Positions 32,994 through 37,234 of a stretch of DNA of 37,234 nucleotides are shown piece by piece (position 1 is the stretch's first letter; each line of letters starts with the position of its first letter). A program made the translations under genes and the position numbers. The notes under the pieces were generated by a model. It made no database searches and had not been told where the DNA came from. It saw nothing but the letters and a program-made list of their open reading frames with translations. Source of the DNA: Moraxellaceae bacterium AER2_44_116 (GTDB taxonomy: Bacteria > Pseudomonadota > Gammaproteobacteria > Pseudomonadales > Moraxellaceae); contig VIAD01000021.1 in assembly GCA_006546595.1 (NCBI GenBank), positions 1-37,234 on the forward strand, written 5' to 3'.

Positions 32994-33242
32994 ATGCTCA
33001 TGATGATGCCCTCATTGGATGTAAAATCCACCCTTTCGATCGCCCTGCAAAAATCCTTAGTCTTTGCTCAGTGTTGTGTACAACAGCTTTGTGCCTTATG
33101 CGTTTATGGTGTGGGCTTTTTATGCCTGATACTTTTAGGGATAACCGCGCATACCCTGCTACATGGTCAACATTTACACCTGACGGCCAGCATTGATGGT
33201 CAAGAGCAGATGGTCTTAGACTTACGCCCCAACACCAAATAA
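32994..33242 (+). CDS. Small putative membrane protein
   Basis: This 82-residue frame has one hydrophobic segment (about 32-56, LCALCVYGVGFLCLILLGIT) and a short polar tail (ASIDGQEQMVLDLRPNTK). It is rich in cysteine around the membrane segment. I do not recognise it. It ends just before a strong hairpin at 33253-33270, which supports expression. Overlapping frames of similar length exist on both strands (for example 32852-33196), so the choice is tentative. Confidence 0.35.
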   Translation: MLMMMPSLDVKSTLSIALQKSLVFAQCCVQQLCALCVYGVGFLCLILLGITAHTLLHGQHLHLTASIDGQEQMVLDLRPNTK

Positions 33243-33252
33243 ACAACACAAC

Positions 33253-33270
33253 GCCCTTCATATGAAGGGC
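33253..33270 (+). terminator. Palindromic hairpin after the small membrane gene
   Basis: GCCCTTCATATGAAGGGC is a perfect 18-bp palindrome 11 bp after the stop at 33242. No T-run follows, so efficiency is uncertain. Confidence 0.4.
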
Positions 33271-33318
33271 ATGACTAAAACTATTGGCTGATTAAAACTA
33301 AAGCATCGGTGAAATCTT

Positions 33319-33342
33319 GTCGCCGTTAAAGCGACTTTTTTC
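33319..33342 (+). terminator. Rho-independent terminator
   Basis: The stem GTCGC/GCGAC around CGTTAAA is followed directly by seven bases of which six are T. It is a good intrinsic terminator on the plus strand, ending transcription from upstream. Confidence 0.65.
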
Positions 33343-33406
33343 TAATTTTTAATAAGAGTCCTTTATTTAGCTTTATGTCGGTTAGTCTCAGCGTAGCGTA
33401 TTTTCT

Positions 33407-33928
33407 ATGATTAAATGCCCCTCGCCTGCTTTTGATGCAGGTCATCAAATGGTAAAAGAAATATTTAAGGCGTACACCAACGCCGAGAGTCAACGCGTTA
33501 TGCTTGATGCCCGTTGCGATTTAGTGATGAATCTATCGACACACGCTATTTATATAGCATGGCGGTTTGATCATTGTATTGTCTTAGAAATCGTCAGTAA
33601 AAAAGAAAACGAAGCCAAATACCAGCAACATGTTGATGTCATTATTTCTTGTGAAAACGCGTATATGAGCGATGTTGACTGTAAAGCGTGGTTGGCGAAG
33701 GTCTCCACAAAGGCGGTTACTTCAGCTCAAGCAAAACTGACATTTGAGGTTAATTCAGCGATGGTCATACACACAGAGGTTCATAGCGTTTACCCTAATT
33801 CGGTGTTGTCTTTTTCTGAATCGAACCTCAGCCGAAATAAATTAGAAGCTAACCGAAGGCTTATTTTTACATGGGTTGAGCAATGCTTCCCGATGTGCTT
33901 GTTGGCACAATCAAGACAAGTACATTAG
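33407..33928 (+). CDS. Hypothetical protein, 173 residues
   Basis: I do not recognise this protein. It has no membrane segment or signal peptide. Several cysteines are scattered (positions near 4, 37, 57, 81, 91 and 160-164). The central part alternates short strands (AIYIAWRFDHCIVLEIVSKK) and helices. It sits behind a terminator and is flanked by intergenic regions of 140 bp or more, so it is probably a single-gene unit. An apparent ATG at 33407 follows no good Shine-Dalgarno. It belongs to an accessory stretch with other unknown genes up to 35462. Confidence 0.5.
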   Translation: MIKCPSPAFDAGHQMVKEIFKAYTNAESQRVMLDARCDLVMNLSTHAIYIAWRFDHCIVLEIVSKKENEAKYQQHVDVIISCENAYMSDVDCKAWLAKVSTKAVTSAQAKLTFEVNSAMVIHTEVHSVYPNSVLSFSESNLSRNKLEANRRLIFTWVEQCFPMCLLAQSRQVH

Positions 33929-34069
33929 GGGGTTAACGACTTGGCTTGATCAGTAGAAGGCGTTACCCCGACACACACCACGGCCAAACATACCCTCTGG
34001 CTAACATTTAGGATAAACTTTTAGCTTAGTTAGCAAGTTATCTTTTATTCATTACCCCAAGGTCAGGCC

Positions 34070-34483
34070 ATGTCTGCAAATCGTAAATCTGTTTTTTTAT
34101 CAGACCACGCCCTCGACATCCTTGGGCCATTTTCCAGTGGCCGCTTAAATGGCATCATTGAAAAGTACGGTTATCTGATTCAAACCCAAGAACTAGATGC
34201 TACGTTTAGCCCCAGCGATTTAGCACTGATTTACCAAGTCACCAAAGAAAAAGCCACCCAAGAACGTGAGTCATGGAAAGAGTTCACCGCAACAGGCTTA
34301 GAGAAGTTACTTAACGCGGTGAAAACAACCGCTAACAGCCACAACATTGAGGCGTTGATTACCCGAATTTATCGTCTTAATCCCTTGCAAGAAATTGCCT
34401 TAATTGAGGCCATTGAAAGGTACTGGGCTGAGGAACGGGTGCGATTATTTAAAGCTTATCAAGAACGAAAAAAACAGCCCTAG
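34070..34483 (+). CDS. Hypothetical protein of a mobile-element-associated type
   Basis: This 137-residue protein begins MSANRKSVFLSDHALDILGP, followed by FSSGRLNGIIEKYGYLI. The opening 'KSVxLSDxALDILGxxxSGRxNxIxxRY' is one I associate with small proteins of integrated elements and plasmids; the recall is by eye. The remainder is helical, with a charged C-terminus (KAYQERKKQP). No known catalytic motif is present. It is convergent with the unknown gene at 34662-35462, with two hairpins between them. A ribbon-helix-helix-like DNA-binding role is possible but not shown. Confidence 0.6.
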   Translation: MSANRKSVFLSDHALDILGPFSSGRLNGIIEKYGYLIQTQELDATFSPSDLALIYQVTKEKATQERESWKEFTATGLEKLLNAVKTTANSHNIEALITRIYRLNPLQEIALIEAIERYWAEERVRLFKAYQERKKQP

Positions 34484-34505
34484 TGATTAGGCTGGCTATT
34501 TTTAA
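34475..34505 (+). terminator. Intrinsic terminator after the 137-residue gene
   Basis: CAGCC-CTA and TAG-GCTG form a stem with a short loop, followed by a run ending in ATTTTTA. The first arm overlaps the stop region of the gene. Confidence 0.55.
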
Positions 34506-34531
34506 CAAACACTAAGTCACGGCTGTTTTAT

Positions 34532-34556
34532 TAAACGATGACACCATCATCGTTTA
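34532..34556. terminator. Perfect 10-bp hairpin between convergent genes
   Basis: TAAACGATGA and TCATCGTTTA enclose CACCA. It sits between convergent genes and may end the minus-strand transcript of the gene at 34662. No long T-run is present. Confidence 0.4.
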
Positions 34557-34661
34557 GTTGGTTTACTCTTTTACTCCTACGCATTTGCCGCCAGCAACAC
34601 GCTCTGCTTGATTAACCCTGACAAGATGACGCACAACACCGCCCTACTCTTCTGTTTCACT

Positions 34662-35462
34662 TCACTTAGCCTCGTTTGCATTTTCATCATCATCTTCATC
34701 ATAGTCATCGTGATTATCATAAAAGCGACGCATATCATCGTCTGTCGCTAAAGTCTCTCGTTTCGCTAACTGCACTTTAATCGCGGCTAACCGCACGCCC
34801 TTGTCAGGCAGTCGCCGAACATAGCCTTTAAATTTGGGAATGTCGGGCATGTTTTCTTTAGAGCCACGGGTGCGCCGCCATTCGGCTTCAATCAGCGTCA
34901 CGGCTTTTTTGACTTGCTCGCGTATGCCACTAAAACTGGGACTGCGATACAGACTATAAATTAGTTGTCTTAAGCGTTCATCGTGTTTGCTGCGTATCGT
35001 ATTCACGATGTCATAACATAAGCCATCGAACGACGCTCTGGTATAACGCCATGACCATCGAGGCAGACCAAAGGTCGTCGGGATGTTGACTAACACATAA
35101 TTTGTGATCGTAACGCGCTCTTTGTTATTGCTTGGGTCACGCCATTTTTCATCTGCCCCTACCCCATCTTTTAACTCTCCGTCGGTGATAAATAAAATCC
35201 AGTGCAAATCAACGTCACCTTTTTGTGGATACCAAAAGTACAGCTTCGCGGTGGCATACCCTGCTTTACGTTTTCGTGACGCTTGCGCAGGCGTTAAATC
35301 GCAGTCGTAACGCTGTGTCATTTTTGATGCAAATGCACCAGCTTTTAAAACTGGCACTGTACCCTGTATATAACGCACAGCCCCATGAACCATAGCATCT
35401 GATAAACGCTGCATAAAAACCGTTTTCTTTGTGAATACAAATGGGTTTGATGGCCGATCCAT
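34662..35462 (-). CDS. Hypothetical protein with acidic C-terminal tail, 266 residues
   Basis: I do not recognise this protein with certainty. It starts MDRPSNPFVFTKKTVFMQRL, with AGGAA before the ATG. Notable parts are KLYFWYPQKGDVDLHWILFI near residue 92, basic helices in the middle (TIRSKHDERLRQLIYSLYRS), an arginine- and lysine-rich stretch and a final acidic tail (DNHDDYDEDDDENANEAK). There are no membrane segments. The look is that of a plasmid- or integrative-element protein that handles nucleic acid. It is transcribed away from the palindrome at 35500-35521 and the structured RNA region, from a divergent promoter. Confidence 0.6.
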   Translation of the reverse strand: MDRPSNPFVFTKKTVFMQRLSDAMVHGAVRYIQGTVPVLKAGAFASKMTQRYDCDLTPAQASRKRKAGYATAKLYFWYPQKGDVDLHWILFITDGELKDGVGADEKWRDPSNNKERVTITNYVLVNIPTTFGLPRWSWRYTRASFDGLCYDIVNTIRSKHDERLRQLIYSLYRSPSFSGIREQVKKAVTLIEAEWRRTRGSKENMPDIPKFKGYVRRLPDKGVRLAAIKVQLAKRETLATDDDMRRFYDNHDDYDEDDDENANEAK

Positions 35463-35499
35463 ATCGCAAATTCCTGCTTAAAAACCGTACAAATATTGA

Positions 35500-35521
35500 T
35501 CACTTGCCGATCGGCAAGTGA
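35500..35521. promoter_or_regulatory. Perfect 22-bp palindrome, candidate operator
   Basis: The half TCACTTGCCGA is followed immediately by its exact complement, giving a 22-bp perfect palindrome, GC-rich in a very AT-rich setting. It lies 38 bp upstream of the minus-strand gene at 35462 and about 110 bp before the -10 box of the structured RNA, so it could be an operator for either or both. A site-specific recombination or replication role is also possible. Confidence 0.6.
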
Positions 35522-35633
35522 CAAAAAGAAAAATACAGTGCTGTTAGATAATGTATATAGCGAATTATTGCTTTTTTTTGCATGTAATGTAATGAGATTC
35601 CTGCTATTTGCAAAATCTCTGATTTTTTTAATG

Positions 35634-35639
35634 TATAAT
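35634..35639 (+). promoter_or_regulatory. Putative -10 box of the large structured RNA
   Basis: TATAAT preceded by TG (35632-35633) lies in an AT-rich stretch. The transcription start would be about 35646, a few bases before the first stem of the structured region. A TTGCAA is present upstream, but at 20-base spacing, so the -35 box is weak or absent. The two-module fit of promoter and first stem supports transcription on the plus strand. Confidence 0.55.
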
Positions 35640-35645
35640 TGCGCG

Positions 35646-36730
35646 GCTATTTCTAGGGCTTCCAACCCACGCTATTTTGAGTGTGGGTCGCCAACCCTGC
35701 ACTCTCCAGTTCCATCGTTGAGTGCGGGCCGCCAAGCCCTAGCACTCAGCAAGCGTCAGTCGCGGATGCGACGTTAGCTGTGAACTTCCAATTCACGGTT
35801 AATACGGTGAAGCCGCATGCTTGTAATTAAGCTGGTGCGGCTACGACAAGCGCTGGGAGCTGAAACGCTTCCTTCGACTTAATCTGGTTAATTTAAAATC
35901 CATGAAAATGGGATTGGGCGACATTGAAACGGCTCACAGTAGGAAATGACTGTGTGACCTGTTATCGGTGAAAGTGGGTAATCAGTCCCACCTACGGCAT
36001 CACCCGAAACGAAGGGTATGACGTATGCTAGACACGAAGGCTTCTGAGAACGTCGAAAGGCGTTAGGGCATTGAGGAGAAATCTGGAGATGCTGGCACCT
36101 TCAAAAAGCCGATGGATTGGTGATATGAGGGGTCGATGTATAGCTCAACCGTGTAACGGCATCCCAAGAGGATGCTGTCTAGAGTGACTTTAAGCCATTG
36201 TTATTACTGTAAAAAGTAATGGTAATCGGTAGCTTGTTAGACTGTTTGATGCGGGTAACGGACTCGCTTTGGAATCTCGGAGCCGTGAAACTTAATACTT
36301 GTGAGTATTGGGGTAAGCGTATGCGATGTATCAAACATGAGAGCGGTGGCGTAAGGTTGCGTGTGTAGTCATGTCGAATAATATTCGATTATGGCTCGTA
36401 GCTGATAGCTAATTTGGGAATCGCTAAGGATCACTTGAAACGGCTGGAAACCGTTGAAACGAGGTAGTTTATCGTTGTGATCTATGCGAGGGAGATGTGG
36501 TGAGTAGGGTTGAAAAGACAGGCTGAACCGATGTTAGTTTGTCTGAGTACCGAAAGCTGCAACCGTATGAAACACGCTTTTAAGGTGGAACTTAACTGTA
36601 GTGTGAAATAGCAGTCTAGATTAACAAGTCGTGCGTCATTGGCGTGACGTGCGTTGTTGGTGTTGATCTAGACAAAAGGCAAGTGTGGAATCTTGCGAAG
36701 TAAAGGGGGGCGTGGAAACCCCTCTTCGCT
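35646..36730 (+). ncRNA. Putative very large structured noncoding RNA, about 1.1 kb
   Basis: No reading frame of useful size spans this stretch on either strand, but perfect inverted repeats follow one another. CTAGGGCTT (35653) pairs with AAGCCCTAG (35734), enclosing ACCCAC/GTGGGT and GCACTC/GAGTGC. Further pairs are GTCGC/GCGAC with loop GGAT, AGCCGCA (35811)/TGCGGCT (35836), CACAGT/ACTGTG, GACGT/ACGTC, GCATCC/GGATGC, GTTTGAT (36244)/ATCAAAC (36330), GATCAC (36429)/GTGATC (36477), GTCTAGAT (36614)/ATCTAGAC (36666) and GCGAAG/CTTCGC (36724). GAAA-type loops and many unpaired GAAAC motifs occur on the plus strand only, which suggests that strand. The GC content is above that of the flanks. 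Candidates are a GOLLD- or ROOL-like giant RNA, an extended IscB omega-RNA, or the 5' part of a group II intron whose reverse transcriptase lies beyond the window. None is proven. Confidence 0.65.
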
Positions 36731-36912
36731 TAACTTATTGAGAAATTCTTCACAAAGCCTAATTACATTTAGCAGTGATAGGATGCTCACGCCTTGGCTC
36801 TTGGCAGAGCAAAAATTGATGTAGTACGACAATCATGTTAAGACCGTATAGCTTAACGTGTGTGCGTTGCTGCGTGTGTGTTAACGCATGAGATGTTTTT
36901 TTAATCATTACA
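36731..36912. other. Spacer between the structured RNA and the tandem repeat
   Basis: No gene is supported. Small hairpins continue, for example GCTCT/AGAGC near 36797-36810 and GTTAAG/CTTAAC at 36839-36858, so the transcript or its 3' domain may extend into this part. A short minus-strand frame at 36759-36962 is judged spurious because its start lies in the degenerate first repeat unit. Confidence 0.45.
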
Positions 36913-37234
36913 TGTGTGTTGTAAAATGCTCTGGTGTATTCTTTGGCTTCTTCTGAAACCAAAGATGTAATTCGGGCTAGGCATTGTTATGAAATGTTCT
37001 GGTGTGTTTTTTGACTTCTCTTGAAATCAAAAATGTAATTCGAGCTAGGCATTGTTATAAAATGTTCTGGTGTGTTTTTTGACTTCTCTTGAAATCAAAA
37101 ATGTAATTCGGGCTAGGCATTGTTATGAAATGTTCTGGTGTGTTTTTTGACTTCTCTTGAAATCAAAAATGTAATTCGAGCTAGGCATTGTTATGAAATG
37201 TTCTGGTGTGTTTTTTGACTTCTCTTGAAATCAA
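36913..37234. repeat. 68-bp tandem repeat, about 4.7 units, running off the window
   Basis: Units begin at 36913 (degenerate), 36981, 37049, 37117 and 37185 (cut by the window end). The last complete units differ at only a few positions (GAGC/GGGC, ATGAAA/ATAAAA). Each contains a near-perfect hairpin with arms TTTTTGACTTC and GAAATCAAAAA around TCTT, and a shared GGCATTGTTATGAAATG block. 68 is not a multiple of three, so a repeated protein is excluded. The array may continue beyond the window. Confidence 0.9.

Noticed and set aside
35345..35777. Overlapping frames on both strands (35345-35665 minus, 35496-35777 plus)
   Set aside because: They cross the palindrome, the promoter and the first stems of the structured RNA, have no ribosome-binding sites and resemble no protein I know.
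35835..36730. Group II intron starting at GTGCG (35835)
   Set aside because: GTGCG and a GAAACGAAGG...GACGTATGC stretch are reminiscent of domain I, but the GTGCG lies inside a perfect 7-bp stem with upstream bases, no domain V hairpin is found and no reverse transcriptase is in the window. It is kept only as an alternative, since the intron could continue beyond the window.
36839..36900. Integron attC-like sites near GTTAAG/CTTAAC
   Set aside because: The core sites do not occur in the required orientation and spacing, and no integrase or cassette structure is seen.
36759..36962. Minus-strand frame of 67 codons
   Set aside because: It starts within the degenerate repeat unit, has no ribosome-binding site, and its composition is that of translated noncoding DNA.
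36913..37234. CRISPR array
   Set aside because: The units are contiguous 68-bp copies with no unique spacers between short repeats.

Overview
The window reads as a piece of a gammaproteobacterial chromosome, moderately AT-rich, rich in transposon debris, with one large respiratory block. The nar cluster layout, the NarX/NarL pair, the class II ribonucleotide reductase and the persulfide-type genes fit a facultatively denitrifying gammaproteobacterium; Moraxellaceae and Thiotrichales/Beggiatoa-like bacteria both seem possible. I cannot fix the genus from sequence alone.

Region 1 (1-5027) is a transposon graveyard. A Tn3-family transposon (514-4461; tnpR, res region, frameshifted tnpA, 32-bp matching terminal repeats, AACAA target duplication) sits inside a chromate-transporter gene (chrA) whose reading frame is restored exactly if the transposon and one target copy are removed. 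Around it lie an IS21-like end, a resolvase tail, nested palindromes and a small Tn3-derived element with a res-like palindrome.

Region 2 (5028-9128) holds an MFS transporter and a persulfide-dioxygenase-like metallo-hydrolase in one operon, divergent from an ArsR-rhodanese fusion regulator. About 1.3 kb of decayed sequence follows: a small gene broken by amber codons, a second resolvase tail, a 104-bp MITE-like element and a truncated copy of the Tn3 left end.

Region 3 (9129-26612) is the respiratory core. A CBS-domain protein converges on a long minus-strand set: narK1-narK2-narG-narH-narJ-narI, a PPIase-like accessory gene, an RIC/YtfE-type di-iron repair protein and a gamma-carbonic-anhydrase-like protein. 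Divergent from it are narX-narL, then nrdJ (B12-dependent, oxygen-independent ribonucleotide reductase) behind a pair of NrdR-box-like sites. Together they give nitrate uptake, nitrate respiration, nitrate/nitrite sensing, repair of nitrosative damage and anaerobic dNTP supply.

Region 4 (26613-35462) is accessory: an IS3-type remnant, a TetR-regulated HlyD/permease/ATPase export operon that ends in a class II cytochrome c, a hipBA toxin-antitoxin pair, and several unrecognised small genes, including a minus-strand gene with an acidic tail.

Region 5 (35500-37234) is the most unusual. A perfect 22-bp palindrome and a good -10 box precede about 1.1 kb without a plausible gene on either strand but packed with long perfect inverted repeats and GNRA-type loops, consistent with a very large structured noncoding RNA. 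It is followed by a 68-bp tandem repeat, each unit carrying a hairpin, that runs off the end of the window. The 5' module looks to me somewhat like the scaffold of an IscB-type omega-RNA (HEARO), but no IscB gene is present. The family of the RNA is unresolved.
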